64,000 bases of DNA. Origin: Lumnitzera littorea (taxonomy: Eukaryota; Streptophyta; Magnoliopsida; Myrtales; Combretaceae). Both the position numbers and the translations under genes were made by a program. The stretch is from positions 84,543,958 to 84,607,957 of the forward strand of contig JAMXBB010000010.1 of assembly GCA_024138015.1 (NCBI GenBank). The letters are read 5' to 3'. The notes under the pieces were generated by a model. The model was given only the letters and a program-made list of their open reading frames with translations. It did not search any database and was not told where the DNA came from. The first letter of the stretch is position 1. Every line of letters begins with the position of its first letter. Below are positions 34,551 to 46,774 of the stretch, piece after piece.

Positions 34551-35894
34551 TGGGACGTATATCACACTTATTAGATAAGTGTACATGTTGAGTAATAGTA
34601 TAGAGGACTTCTAGAGTCCAAGGATGTTTATCCTACGAAGATTGAACACTTACTAAATTGCACTAAATTACTCTAATTAAAATAGATTGCAATATTGACG
34701 ATAGGTTGAATGAAAATTAAGAAATAGAAACTAATAAGAGATTAACTATGAATGCAAAAATGAAATGAAACTAATCAACCATAAACGAGGATACTTAGAC
34801 TCTAATTATCAAGAGTATAACGTGTAGTAACCTAAGGTTTTGTAATGAATTTCTTTTTCTTATTAATCAAAGGAATTCAATTGCTAATTTCATAGGAATC
34901 ACTTCTCTATTGAATTTTAATCCTAATTACATTCTACCTGAATCACTTTTAGAATAGAACTCCTTAGACCATCATTAAGAATAAGAATTTCATGAGATAA
35001 ACAAGAAACAATTTTTAACTCTAGAAGAAGTTTATAACTTGTCTTTATTTTTATAGCGAATCCCTTCAATTACGATGGATTTATTTATGTATTAGCCTTA
35101 CAACTTCAATACATAAAATCAAATGATTAAGTTGAAACTCTATAATAACCACTTAATCTAAACAAAATACATAATTGAATTAACAAGAATAAGAGAAAGC
35201 TACATGTTACCTTAATAGGTCTAGATATCGCTGCTTTACACTACAATCATGATAAATCATGATAAAGATACAAGCTTCCATGATAAAAATGAACTAAACC
35301 CCAAGAAAAAGAGTTCTTCTATGCCTATCTACCTCTCCCTCTCCTTGTGTACATGTGTCTATCATTTATTTATAATATTTGGAAAAAATAATCTCTAAAT
35401 GGCAAATGAATTAAAGTTATTGCCGATTTGTGGGTAGGTACACGACCGTAGTGGCTGGGTGCAAATTTCTCCTTGCAATAATTGTATGAGAAGTTGTCTT
35501 AAAATTGATGACGAGAGGACCATGGTTGGCAAATACGGCGATGGTAGGGGATCATAGTCTTATTCTTGTCAAAGAATTCTTCAAATTTTAATTGAAAATT
35601 AATGACTTAGGCTTCATGCCAAGGAACACGGCCATGAAGGGTATGTGGTCATTACATAAACTATATTCTTCAACGAATTTTTTTCGACACTTGTTATCTT
35701 TAGATTATTCTTCAAAATAGATATAATTCTTTTAAAAAATCGCTTGAATTCTCATCTTTTTGCCTCATTGCTTTATCTAAGTCCTAAAATAAAAAACAAC
35801 TCAAATCAATAGCAATTTCAACAGAATTATATCAAAATAACTTAAAATATCCAGGAAAATAATATAAAGGAAAAGTGTGATTTTACACTCATCA
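34551..35894 (-). repeat. Athila-like 5' LTR
   Basis: In element orientation it begins TGATGAGTGTAAAATCACAC at 35894 and ends ATACGTCCCA at 34551. It is 1344 bp, against about 1348 bp for the rejoined 3' LTR (1099 plus 249). The sister copy is 6029-7127 plus 17794-18042. Uninterrupted. Confidence 0.85.
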
Positions 35895-36029
35895 TAAGGG
35901 CAAAAGGTTCACCATAATGTTCTTAAAAACCCTATTACGTAAAATAAATAAAACATTAGGAAGCGTCTTTTTGTTCCTTCTATTCCCCTTCGGTGAGTAA
36001 CCTAGGTTTCGGGGTGTTACACCTCTTAT
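35895..36029 (+). repeat. Possible end of split chromovirus 3' LTR
   Basis: The segment ends GGTTTCGGGGTGTTACA, matching the inverted ends of TGTAAC-type chromovirus LTRs. See 5962-6028 for the other half. It could also be the start of a minus-oriented LTR of the same type, as the terminal repeat is symmetric. Confidence 0.35.
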
Positions 36030-36492
36030 TTTAAAAGATTTTTTTTTAAAAGGTCTTCCTCTATATTGCATAATCTAATTAATATTCATTTATGGCATGT
36101 TGAATATGCCGAAGTAGATGGCCAAAAAAAAAAAAATGTTGAAGTAGACTAAAATGAAATCTCCATTTCAATTTTCATTATCTTTCTCCTGTTTAGATAC
36201 ATTATTAGAATTTGGAATCAATAATTCTAGTTTAAGAAGGAGAATTGGATTCCCTTCCACCCTTATTAATGGTATTTATTTAAATAACCTTTTTAACCTT
36301 ATTAGTGTATATTTGTTACAACCATGTATAGATTCCTTTTTGTTTTGAATTTCTTATGATTAATCATAACATAGGGATAGAATCAAAGATTGTATGGATG
36401 TTTCCAAAAACAAGACTGGACTTGCCTTTCTATTGACGATTCCATTCTTTTCCATTTAGTTTTTATTTATTCATTCATGTGCACCGAATGTG

Positions 36493-36497
<5 letters not shown>

Positions 36498-36548
<51 letters not shown>
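36498..36548. repeat. CT then AT compound microsatellite
   Basis: About 15 TC units run directly into about 10 AT units. Simple repeat; no gene context. Confidence 0.9.
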
Positions 36549-36901
36549 GATTTGAATCAAATAAAATATCTCTAAATTATCTTCAAGCTATTTTAAGAAA
36601 TGCAATTTTTTTTTGCGACACCAATTTTCAATATTTTAAGGGAAATTTTAATTTTTATGTGTCAGTTTTAAGTTTATTATGTAATTGTTTCATATACCAA
36701 CGTGATATTACTATGTTTATTTATAATTTTTTTTTAGGTCATTTATAATTTGCATCAAATAAAATGCGATTAACATTGTCTTCAAGCTATTCTAAGGAAT
36801 ACAATTTTTTTTTTTGGCAATTTTGATTTTCAGTTTTTTTAAGCGACTTTTAATTTTTATGTGTCACTTTTAAGTTAATTATGTAATCATTTCATATATA
36901 A
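36547..36901. repeat. Diverged tandem duplication, offset 198 bp
   Basis: Copy one (about 36547-36700) and copy two (about 36745-36901) share ATCAAATAAAAT, CTTCAAGCTATT, TTTTTATGTGTCA, TTTTAAGTT and ATTATGTAAT in order. Each is followed by TTTCATATA. No coding. Confidence 0.7.
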
Positions 36902-39900
36902 CGTTTTATATTAAGTTACTGATTTTATTTTGGTACATGTATTATCTATACTTTATCCTTTAGTATCTATTATAAATCATTTCAGTTATAGAGGGTGTAA
37001 TCAATTCCACCTTAAACATGGATAATTGTTAAGCATAATTATCCCTAGTTAATAAAAACTATAATCATTCATTTTAACCAATATCTTAACATAATTATCC
37101 TATAATTACTTGCAATGAAGAATTTATCATATGAATAAATCTCCTGCTAGTAAGTGGTACAAAAATTACCACTTATCCATTGCACAAGGGTATTTTTTAT
37201 GCTTTTGTGTACTCGATTCTGACCATTCATATGGAATATTTAGTTTTGTCTCCATTTGCAGGACTTTTCCTAAGTTATCGTCCACTTTAAGAGTTAGAAT
37301 AAGTCAAATGTCGCATATTCAATTGCTAAAGAAGTTACTAGGATCATGACCTCGGATTTGTCCTATTAGCTTTTACATGGTCTATGAAAGTCTTATCGGG
37401 CAAAATCAACAAATTTATTAATTGAGATAAAAATATAAAAAGATTACCATAATATATGCAATGTGACTATGGTTTAAGATATATTCATATGACAAGTAGT
37501 AGAGTGTCATATTATCCATAATCTTACATTTTCTAAATTTCTTTGATGTTTTATACTAAAAAACTTTAGTCACTGGAGTCATCAATTAATGTAGGATAAT
37601 TTGAAAACCATATATTTGATCAATGACAAATTTTTTCTTATATTTGAAAATGTCCATTGAATGCAATAAAATTAAATGTGTATATAGTAATAATTGTAAA
37701 AAATATTCATAATTATTAAATATCATAATTAAATAGAATGCTAAATAAGTAATCTGATTAATAACGATAAATATAGGAGGAATGGAATCATTGATTTCGC
37801 CTTTGAATTCCTTCTTAATACTAGAATCACTAATTATATGAAATCATAATACAGGGAAAGAAAATGGAACTCGAATTTTAGTTCCATTCCGGTTCATTCC
37901 AATGTACCAAACATAACATATATTTAAACTTATGTTCTTCATTTAGCTATAATTTGAGGATAGCTTTACTATTTGTTTCATGATTAAATGAATTGTAAAC
38001 TTATTGAATTTTTTGCTTAATTAAAATCCAAACCAAATTAAACTAGCAACTTAGTTATTTTGTGATCTAATTTTTGATTCGATTCAGGGATATATGTCAA
38101 TAGTTTATGGTGTTCAAACCATCAATTGAATTAAATCAAACAATGTGCATCTCGATGTTTACTAACCTAAACAATCAACAATGATATTAAAAGCATCAAA
38201 TTAGAATTGGCCAACTAAAATAACTGAATGATTAGGTGAGTGCCAGATCTTACTTCATTAAATAGGTTTTGAGTAGGTAATAAGATTCACATGGTAGGTT
38301 TTGGATAACAATTTTCTTTAAATTTGCTCTAATGGGGTGAGGTAAGGGTATGAGATTAGGGTACTTGTGCCTATTCTAACTCTAAAGTATGAATGATATA
38401 GGTTCCAAAGGTACCAAGTACTCATCCTGTCATAATAATTGAATAATATCGGTAACTTAAAAATATTAATGCTATTGCTATTGCATTGTCTTTCAATCTT
38501 AAAGAAATAACAACAATAGTTTAGCTCATAATAAAGCTCTAAGACTACAAGGTGCTTGTGTTTACTATTTAGTTCCTCTCTTTTCTTTTCTTTTCTTTTT
38601 TTATAGAAAAACTTTTCTCTTCTTTTATGATCTCATTTTTTTTTTTTTTACCTCCTTCTTTCTCTTTTACTAACTTTAGTTCAATATGGTCTTAAAAACA
38701 TCTTAGTTCTTAATTTATCATCCAATATATTTTATCAAAGTTGCTTAGCACATAGTTTTTGTATTTTATGTATAACAATCTTGTGGTTTAATGAAAATTT
38801 TATTTTGATGATTTGAAAAAAAAAAAGACCAAAAAATAAAAAAGCATGATCCAATCAAATGCTTGAACATTTCTAACTATTGGAATATACTCTATTTTGC
38901 CCATTAAAGTTGCATATTGTCCCAATTTAAAAATTGATGGAAATCTAAGAATCTTTCAAATCATTATTAGTTGGTCTGGTGGTAGTGTAGTTATAGACTT
39001 GATATTGATTATACGTTCAAGACAATATTTGTAAGGAAGATAAAATAAAAATATAGGTTCCATAAGGTCCTCTATACCATGTAGAAACTATATAGTATAA
39101 GGTATAGGTTAGTTTTAGGATAAGCTTTAAATATAAAAGTTTGGGAACCTGTACCTACAGGGTAAGGTACGAGCAGGGCCTTAGAACTTTCCTACCATGT
39201 ACTCGCTTAACTTACTAAGTGGTTTTACATTATTGATAGTTTTCGGACTTCAGCATCAATTATAGGCTTGTTTGAAAAATTTTCATATTGAAGCCGTTTA
39301 ATAATGATGCTACCAATTGGTTTAGTGATTATAATTTGGCATAATATAAAAAATCCTATCTAAACATATTAAATTAATGCGGTACCTAAATTTTTGTTAA
39401 ATACGATCAGCATTGTTATTTGTGTCTAATTATTTAGTGTTTGCTTTTATAGTTTGCACCACTTGGATAGGAATACCATTCGTATCTAATGCATGATAAA
39501 CTAAATGAGTTGGACTCATGATCTTTGATACAATTTCTATGGGAGTTGGATAATATCACTAGTTTTGAGTATATGATGATTAGAGGATTGTTAAATATGG
39601 TGTTATTTGTTTGTTAGACTTTGATGGAAGTGTTAGACAAACTTAGTTGAATTATGTTGATTTTACATTTCCATTACTAAACTTATGATCCTACTTTTTT
39701 TAGTATGCGACATGGATGTATATGTTGGATTTAAAGTTGCACCCTTATGAGTTAGTCATGGTTACATCACTTTATTATATTTCTCTTTATGTGAATTTAG
39801 TTGATTTTTGTATAATTTTGGATTGTTGCAAGCTGTTAAGCCTTTGCATACTCATGTCATGGTATGTATGTAACAAAATTATTGCACTTCAAGTTCTAAG

Positions 39901-39999
39901 GTATGACATATTTAGTGATGATTAGTATTAGGTGATGGTGGTAAAAGAAGAGGAGGAGGAGGAGGAGTTGAAGAAGACAAAGACAAAGGTAGAAGCGAA

Positions 40000-40024
40000 G
40001 GGGGGGGGGGGGGGTGGGGGGGGG
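40000..40024 (+). repeat. G15-T-G9 tract
   Basis: Fifteen G, one T, nine G, preceded by a GGA/GAA-rich purine run from about 39946. It satisfies the G-quadruplex pattern on the plus strand. No gene is recognisable within 1 kb. The exact homopolymer length may be an assembly approximation. Confidence 0.8.
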
Positions 40025-40739
40025 TGTTGGATATTTACTTGTTATTACAATAATAACACATCTTATGTACATAACAGGGTCTTGTTAATAGCACAATCTA
40101 ATGCTGAATGAAAAAAGGAAATTAAACTTTTTTATGGAATGATTATGCCTTATGAGTGCTATGTGCACTTGTAAAAGGATTAAAAGAATAAACTAAATAA
40201 TTTTTCATTGGACGTACATATCAACTGAAATATAACTGTTAATTTATAAAAAATAATACCAATACATAAAACTTATGTGAGTTTTCTTACTAACAAAAGT
40301 AAATCTCAAGAAGTATTTAAACAACAAATTATAAGTGTAATGAAAAGGACAACATAATATAAAGAATAGTATTCCATGATTTTTTTTATAATTACTTCAT
40401 CAAAATACTTGTAATATTAACTATGTAATCATTATTTATAATAGAACTACTAATAAATAAATAGCACTTGGAGAGAATATGTTTAATTGATTATTAATAA
40501 AGTTTACTATTATTAGTTATTGAAAGGAAAAGAAAGCAAAGGCATACAAAAAATACAACTTAAAAAAAATTAAAAAACAACTTTATGGTAATTATGGGTG
40601 CAAAAATAAATACTTAAGGACTTAGCTATTTTTTATTTAATGGTAATACTTATGCTTTAGGATACAAATACAATTTGGAGGAGGAGGAGGTAAACCAAAG
40701 TTTTGGAGTTGTTGAAAATAACTACTTAACTTTACACAT

Positions 40740-41370
40740 TGGCATTTGAAGGTCGTACGAAAATGGTAGATCTTGTATGACGTCTATGCATAAGACTAGG
40801 GAAATAGAAGAGATTTAATCATAATAAATATTTTTGGGTTTTTATGTGTTTAGGGTTTGAAAATAAAATGATATGATTAATTTCTACAAGGATATTACGC
40901 ATCGTAGAGAATTAGTTTAAGTTTAATCCAATTGATATTGTGTAAAACCACAAGAAATTGATATTCGCCACAATTCTAATGTAGAATTGATAAGAATGAA
41001 AAGGAGTAAAAGCTCGTGTTAGGGTTTCAATCATATAAACAAAATAATTATTTGTTAATAAATGTTAATAAAGACTAATATCCTTATAAACCCAAGGGCA
41101 TAGTAGTAAAAGGACTAATAGAAATAAGGATAAAACTGACAAATTAAAAATATATAAATAACTAAATTTAATATCGCATAATAAAATAACATAAATAATT
41201 AAGATAATTCATGAGTAAAATCCTCGCAAGCCTATGTAGTTACCTAGCAAGGCAATGCAATGCAAAAGTTACAAAATTCCCGTGTAAAGCTAGTTAATTA
41301 CCAGTAAGTTACTATATGATATTAAATTGTTAGAATACGGAACTTGATCTCTATCATCAACATGACACTC
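40740..41370 (-). repeat. LTR of small gypsy derivative, low-coordinate copy
   Basis: Pairs with 43963-44697. It lacks a poly-T insertion present near 44226 in the other copy. Confidence 0.55.
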
Positions 41371-41944
41371 GAGAAGATTTTCCCTTAAATCTTATAGAAT
41401 ATAGTAATATAAAACCCAAGACTTAAACCTCATAAAGTCCATGTAAGAATAAAACTTAAAAACTAGGCAAGTAACAATGCTTAGCCTCCCTAGCTCAAGT
41501 ACTACCATTAGCATCAAACTCCTCAACACATGCTCCATGAAATCTTGACTCCTATATCATCTCAATATTGACCCAATGGATTCTCACAACAACAACTCTA
41601 ATACCTAACCTTACAATGTGAACTTCATCATACTTATGCCATACGTTACTTTACTTTAGCAACAAGCTCTTCTTTTTTCTCACCATGCATCATTCTATAT
41701 GTTTTCCTAACATATGTAGGACTCATTAAGTATGACTTAACCACCTTCCTATATTTTTTAAAGGAGCATATGTTACGGTATTTGTCATATGTAACTCGAC
41801 AATCATACAACTATGATCTACCTGATAATATATGAGATGCACTCATCCAATAATAACACATAGAATCTCATCTACATATCTACTATAAACAAAAACTAGT
41901 ACCTTAATTTGCTTCTTAACTTAAAAATATCCTTTGCCAAGCCA

Positions 41945-42151
41945 TTAGAGCCTATATGGATTTGAATGCATAGCTATTGGTTGTTGTAACATCCTCACCA
42001 TTGCCAAAGCAACCATGTTTATGTGGTCACCATCATTAATAATAATTAAGGACATTGCATCATTCACATAGCAGTTTATGTGAACTATACTCTTATATTG
42101 CTCATCCTTTATAATGGAAGTAACACTCAAAATTCTTTTTGTTAACCCCAT
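41945..42151 (-). pseudogene. Retropepsin-like remnant of gypsy derivative
   Basis: The minus strand reads YKSIVHINCYVNDAMSLIII, then NDGDHINMVALAMVRMLQQP and NPYRL. This resembles the protease start of Ty3/gypsy elements, where an I-D-G-G-S-x-x-N-V motif is followed by a P-x-P-Y-x-L phrase. The active-site region is altered. The segment lies just downstream of the zinc knuckle, as expected. Confidence 0.5.
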
Positions 42152-42274
42152 TTATAGGCAACAAAAGACATAACACATTGCTAGAAGATGCCTCCACTTT
42201 ATCCTTTATATCAACCTTTTATCCATCTTCGCTTTGACATATTATCTATGTGTCACCATAACTCTATGGTTAAG

Positions 42275-42316
42275 ACATTGAACAATTATGTGTCAAAACC
42301 CTAAACATTTAAAACA
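42275..42316 (-). pseudogene. Gag zinc knuckle (CCHC) of gypsy derivative
   Basis: Fourteen codons on the minus strand give C-F-K-C, then L-G-F-stop, then H-I-I-V-Q-C: exactly C-x2-C-x4-H-x4-C with a TGA inside. All four zinc ligands are kept. Surrounding sequence (42320-43400) is the likely gag body but has many stops. Confidence 0.65.
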
Positions 42317-43962
42317 TTTGAGTTGGTTACTACTCCTCCTTTGAGAACTTCATGCATTTTGTGCTCTTGAATCTCCTATGATAGGAGACTGTCCTCTCTC
42401 TATAGCCTTATCAATTCTTTCTATACTCTTTTATCATTCTTACTATCATCAAACTTCTTATTTTTAACAAAAGTAGTTGATGGAGATATTACTCAAGGCT
42501 TATGAAGATTTCTCTTTGTTAGCCGCTCTAGCTTACTTGTTACTTGCATCGCTTCCTATGGAGTATCAAGTTTTTGGAGCTTAATTATGCTAGCTATTTT
42601 GAATTGAAACTCGATGACAAAGGAAGCTATTGTTTGCTTTAAAAGCTTAGTAAGATTACAACAAATAGTTAACATTTCAATTCTTTAAGGTAATCATCTA
42701 TGCTTAGTATCGTATCATAGGGACTCCAGCTTAAAAAGTAACTTTTGCTTATAATACTCCAACACAAATCTTAGATGTATTAAGCCTTTCACCTCTTTAG
42801 GTAGCAATCTTACTCTCTTTTGTTATCCTCCTATTAGCCAATACATCTTTTTATCATAATGCTACGTGCCTCATAAACTTCAATGTTGCTAGTTTCACTC
42901 TTTGGTCATCGTTATAATCATAGTATTTAAAAAGTTTCTTTACTTGATTCTCCCTATTGAAATAACTACTAATAGTACCAGTGATATCAAGCAAGGACAC
43001 CTTACATTGGCTTTAGACTATCTCTTGCTTTTCCTTGTGAACATTATTATTAGCTTAACTCAACTGCCTCTAACACTAGCATAACCATCCACAACTTTGT
43101 AACCACTTACTATATCTTGATGACTACCATGCATAACAACCTTATGCCCATCAATGATGTCATCCATCACATTAGCATGTGCATTACCCTTCATATAGTA
43201 ATATACATGTGAGCCCCTAGTTTTCAAAATTTTCATTTTGTTACTTCATCAATCAATCAGATCTCTCATCGTTACCTTCAAAGCATTAACTTTTGTTTTC
43301 TAATGACTACTATCCAAATTAGTAACATCAATTATCTTAATCATCTCTAAATCATCTATTATGATAACAAGAAAAGCAAACAAAAAATGCAAGAATTCAA
43401 GTGAATAAAACTTACCAATATTGCTTCACCTTCACAGCCATGCCAATTACTAAGCAATCATACTAGCTACCATCGCTATGCATCCCTCATAAGAACTATG
43501 TGTAGCCACCAGTTGTCATGCTTCGTGTTCTAGAACTATACAAGCTAGCCTATGTTAGGTAATACGCATGCCCTTACAGATGACAAAATCTACTCACGTT
43601 AAGCACCCCTTGTCTCTTAATAAGTGCCCACCAATGCAAACCCTAGTTCTTCCTATAAGCCAACTAAGTGCCTTAAAGTACCATTGATCACTTATTACAA
43701 ACACCCCTTTAATTTTTCGCTAAGTGCATGTTTGCATGTCCACTAGCATAAACTTGCATGCTTTTAGTCATACACTATTAGCACTTCCCTAACACACCAA
43801 TGAGTGCCTTTAACAACCTTAGTTGAGTGTACAAGACGTCCTTTATTGAGCACCTACAAGGTTCCATTGAATGCCTAACGTTAGCCCAATGAACTCCTTT
43901 TATAGCCGCTAAATGCTCATACTATACATGTCGTAAATTACAAATCTTTATTAGCCATACAT

Positions 43963-44697
43963 TGTAACCTCGAAATCTAATACAATGATGATACAAGTAG
44001 ATCCCATATGACTTTTATACATAAGACTAAGAGAATCAAGAGAAGCTTCATAGTAACTTTAAGGTTCTTATGTATTTAGGGTTTTGAAAATAAAAGGATA
44101 TAACTAATTCTCACAATGATATTATGCACTTAAGAAAATTAATCTAGGTTTAATCCAATTCATATTGCAAATAATCGTAAGCAATCAATGTTTGCCACAA
44201 TTCTAGTGTATAATTGATATGTACTTTTTTTTTTTTTTGCTAAATAGTGTATAGTTGATAAGAATAAGAAGAAGTAAAAGCTTTCTTTAAGATCTCAATT
44301 GTATAAGCTAAATAATTGTTGGTTAAAAACTGTTAATAAAGAATGACTTGGTAAATCTTAAGGGTAAAGTCGTAAAGAACTACTAATAATAAAAAAAATG
44401 TAAGCATACTTTTAAGTCTACTATATGGTAAAATAACATTAAATAAATAAAATATTATAAATCTTCATGAGTATAAAGTTCACTTTATAAAGCATTAAGT
44501 GGCGCCATCCTTAACACCCATGTAAGTTAACAACTTCTCATGCAAAAATTGTAAAGTTCACATACTTAGCTTGCAATGCCAAGCAAAAATGGTAGAAGTC
44601 CTATGCAAGCTTGTTAATCTCTAATAACATGCTATATGATATTAAGTTACTAGAATGAGGAATTTGATTTTTGTTGCTATATGGTACACGTCACAAT
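43963..44697 (-). repeat. LTR of small gypsy derivative, high-coordinate copy
   Basis: Starts TGTAACCTCG on the plus strand at 43963, that is, the LTR ends in CA in element orientation. It carries an inserted T-rich segment near 44225-44262. Confidence 0.55.
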
Positions 44698-45374
44698 CTT
44701 ATTGGACTTTTGTTGAGTTAACCATTGTTAGTTTAACTATAGCAAGTAGTAATGCTAATACGAAAATTTCCAATTGAGGTCACATATAACAAGTTTAAAG
44801 TTCAAATATTAATTTGATTTTTCATGTAAGATTTAGATGATATCTTTGATACCATTCCTTGTAATTTTCAACTTAAATTGATTTGTAATGTGGTGCTATA
44901 ATCTAATGGAAAATGTGATGAGCCAAGTTCAAATTACCCTCCTTTAAAGTTGTAATATGTTGTTGGAAAAAAAAAAAAAAAAGAAGAGTTTTATGCTCAT
45001 GAACATTTTATATAATCTAATTGGAAATGGATTTGGATAATCTTAATCATTACATTGTAAATCAAAGGAACTTGAGATGAAAAATTGAAAGGATCTAAAT
45101 TTGGATTTGCTTTTTTTTTTTTTTCTCTACCAACTAAATTTGGACTTGCTTATGTATTTTTTTTTCGGGTCTAATACATGTCTACTATTTTTTTTTTAAA
45201 TTACATAAATACAAATGAGATAAAATTAATTAGCTAATTACCAATGTTAAATTACATATTGAAGATGTGATATTATAATTTATAAATATCTTATATTTTT
45301 AAGTTGTGATTTAATGAATTGGGTACTATTGTTATATCACATTTAATAAATACGATTTTCCTATAAATGATAAA

Positions 45375-45480
45375 TATAACACCATAAGTCAATGGTTAAG
45401 GTGCATGTAAGCACTCATAAAGTCAAGGGTTTAAAATTTAGGAGCAATGTCTTTTTTTGTTTTTGTTTTTTGTTTTATAT
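45375..45480 (+). other. Possible SINE-like tRNA-related fragment
   Basis: AAGTCAATGGTTAAGGTGCATG looks like an A-box head; a weak B-box-like AAGGGTTTAAAATTT follows, then a T-rich tail. No target duplication or second copy was found, so this is tentative. Confidence 0.25.
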
Positions 45481-45511
45481 AGAGCTTATGTCAAATGCGA
45501 CATTAATAAAA

Positions 45512-46056
45512 AATGCGATTTTGCCTTTGTATTTATGTAATTAATTTAATATAATTGATATTTGTGTAATTTTTTTAATTTACAATTTCTATAACTTTTC
45601 TTAACTAAATATACTTTAGTTTCCATTTTAAGATAAGAATTAAAAATACAAAATAGTAAAGCCGATAAAATTTTCCATTATATATAATAATACACCATAT
45701 AATGAGGAAATGGAATTTACCTTTCTTGAGTTTCTTATCTATCAATAGTTTTTTTTTCTCTTATACTTGTTTGGATGGATAGATATAAATATTTCAAAAT
45801 TGCATTTTACCATTATATTTATGTAATTAATTTAATATAATTGATATTTATGTAATTTTGAATTTCTATAACTTTTCTTAACTAAATATTCTTTAGTTTC
45901 CATTTTATGATAAGAATTAAAAATACAAAATAATAAAGCCAATAAAAATTTTCATTATATATAATAATATACCACATAATTAGGAAATGGAACCTACCTT
46001 TCTTGAGTTTCTCATCCATCGGTAGTTTCCTTTCTCTTACAATTGTTTGGATTGTA
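45512..46056. repeat. Tandem duplication upstream of GMII, offset 286 bp
   Basis: Copy one is about 45512-45780 and copy two about 45798-46056. They share ATTTATGTAATTAATTTAAT, ATAACTTTTCTTAACTAAAT and CTTTCTTGAGTTTCT in the same order, at roughly 85 to 90 percent identity by eye. The pair ends about 430 bp upstream of the likely TATA box of the mannosidase gene. Confidence 0.85.
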
Positions 46057-46486
46057 TGAACTTAAGTGAAAAGTGGCGAAAATCAAAGGAAAAGTTATAT
46101 TTGAATAAACTTGTGAAGGGTGGAAAAGAGATGAAAAGGATGAAAATGAGATGATTTGTTTTCATTTAAAAAGTAATATATTTTCTTTTCACTTTTTGGT
46201 AAAAATCAAAGGAGTTGAGTGAAAAAACTGTGAAGTTACAAAAATACCCCCTAAAAGGAAAGGAAATAAAAGTAATTCACATACCTTTTGGTTATATTAT
46301 TAGTTTATTTTTTCTTTTCATTCATCTTATACTAACCAAACAAGAAAAATGTAAATATTTCTATCTAATTTCTTTTTATTTTTACTTTTCATATCCAATT
46401 AAGGAAAAAAAAAAATTCTATTTTCATTGATTTTCTTTTCTTTTTTTTTTTTTTCCTTTTCATAACTTTCCTTCCATTTCAATTTG

Positions 46487-46774
46487 TATAAACTTTGCGG
46501 AACACAGTATTACTTTGACACAAGACTTATGCAGTGACCTCGAACGATCTCTCGCTCTCTCTCTCTCTCCAAAAAAGACACATCCTAGATCCCCCTTCAC
46601 TCAAACACAGAAAAAACAACATCAACAACAAAAAACCTCAAGAGTGTCGATAACACTGTAGATCCCATCTTGAAAATCAGCGCAAAAACACTAGCAATCT
46701 CCAATCTTTCATCTAAAAACAACCTCCATCCGCCGAACCATCCAAAACCCATTTTTTCACACCCCATTTAAACC
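46487..46774 (+). promoter_or_regulatory. Core promoter and 5' UTR of GMII
   Basis: TATAAAC at 46487-46493 is the best TATA candidate, which would put transcription start near 46520. The presumed leader contains a CT run (46551-46569) and a CAACA-rich stretch, both common in plant leaders. I saw no upstream ATG in this stretch before the coding ATG at 46775. Start site inferred. Confidence 0.5.

Larger units (their letters stand above)
6029..35894 (-). mobile_element. Athila-like Ty3/gypsy retrotransposon with nested insertions
   Basis: The limits are set by two directly repeated LTRs: 34551-35894 (5' LTR in element orientation) and 6029-7127 plus 17794-18042 (3' LTR, interrupted). By eye they are about 85 percent alike. 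On the minus strand the order is 5' LTR, PBS, gag, protease, RT, RNase H, integrase, an ATHILA-type ORF, a polypurine stretch and 3' LTR, the layout of Athila elements. About 18 kb of the span is later insertions: an Ogre-like element in the 3' LTR, two opposed LTRs in the ATHILA ORF and a 0.9-kb segment in pol. Every coding part is broken. The 5-bp flanks (6024-6028 and 35895-35899) do not form a convincing target duplication. Confidence 0.75.
36030..40739. other. AT-rich intergenic DNA
   Basis: No gene supported. The longest frames (36154-36348, 37131-37349, 39716-39925) have no recognisable motif, no consistent codon usage and no plausible splice partners. The stretch contains a CT/AT microsatellite, a 198-bp-offset duplication and a G-rich tract, listed separately. 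A tRNA-like phrase (GGTCTGGTGGTAGTG, then CGTTCAAGAC) at 38974-39026 could be a SINE head, but no second copy was seen. Confidence 0.6.
40740..44697 (-). mobile_element. Non-autonomous gypsy derivative with gag-protease remnant
   Basis: Two diverged direct repeats, about 40740-41370 and 43963-44697, share phrases such as CATAAGACTA, GTTTAATCCAATT, GCCACAATTCTA and CTATATGATATTAA. Between them, on the minus strand, are a gag zinc knuckle and a protease-like segment, but no RT or integrase. The total of about 4 kb fits a gag-only derivative. LTR limits are approximate and no target duplication was identified. The region next to the high-coordinate LTR (about 43590-43900) contains recurring AAGTGCC or GAGTGCC phrases, perhaps an old short repeat. 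Confidence 0.6.

Noticed and set aside
38974..39026. SINE-like A-box and B-box phrases
   Set aside because: Weak matches, no A-rich or T-rich tail with target duplication, and no second copy in the window.
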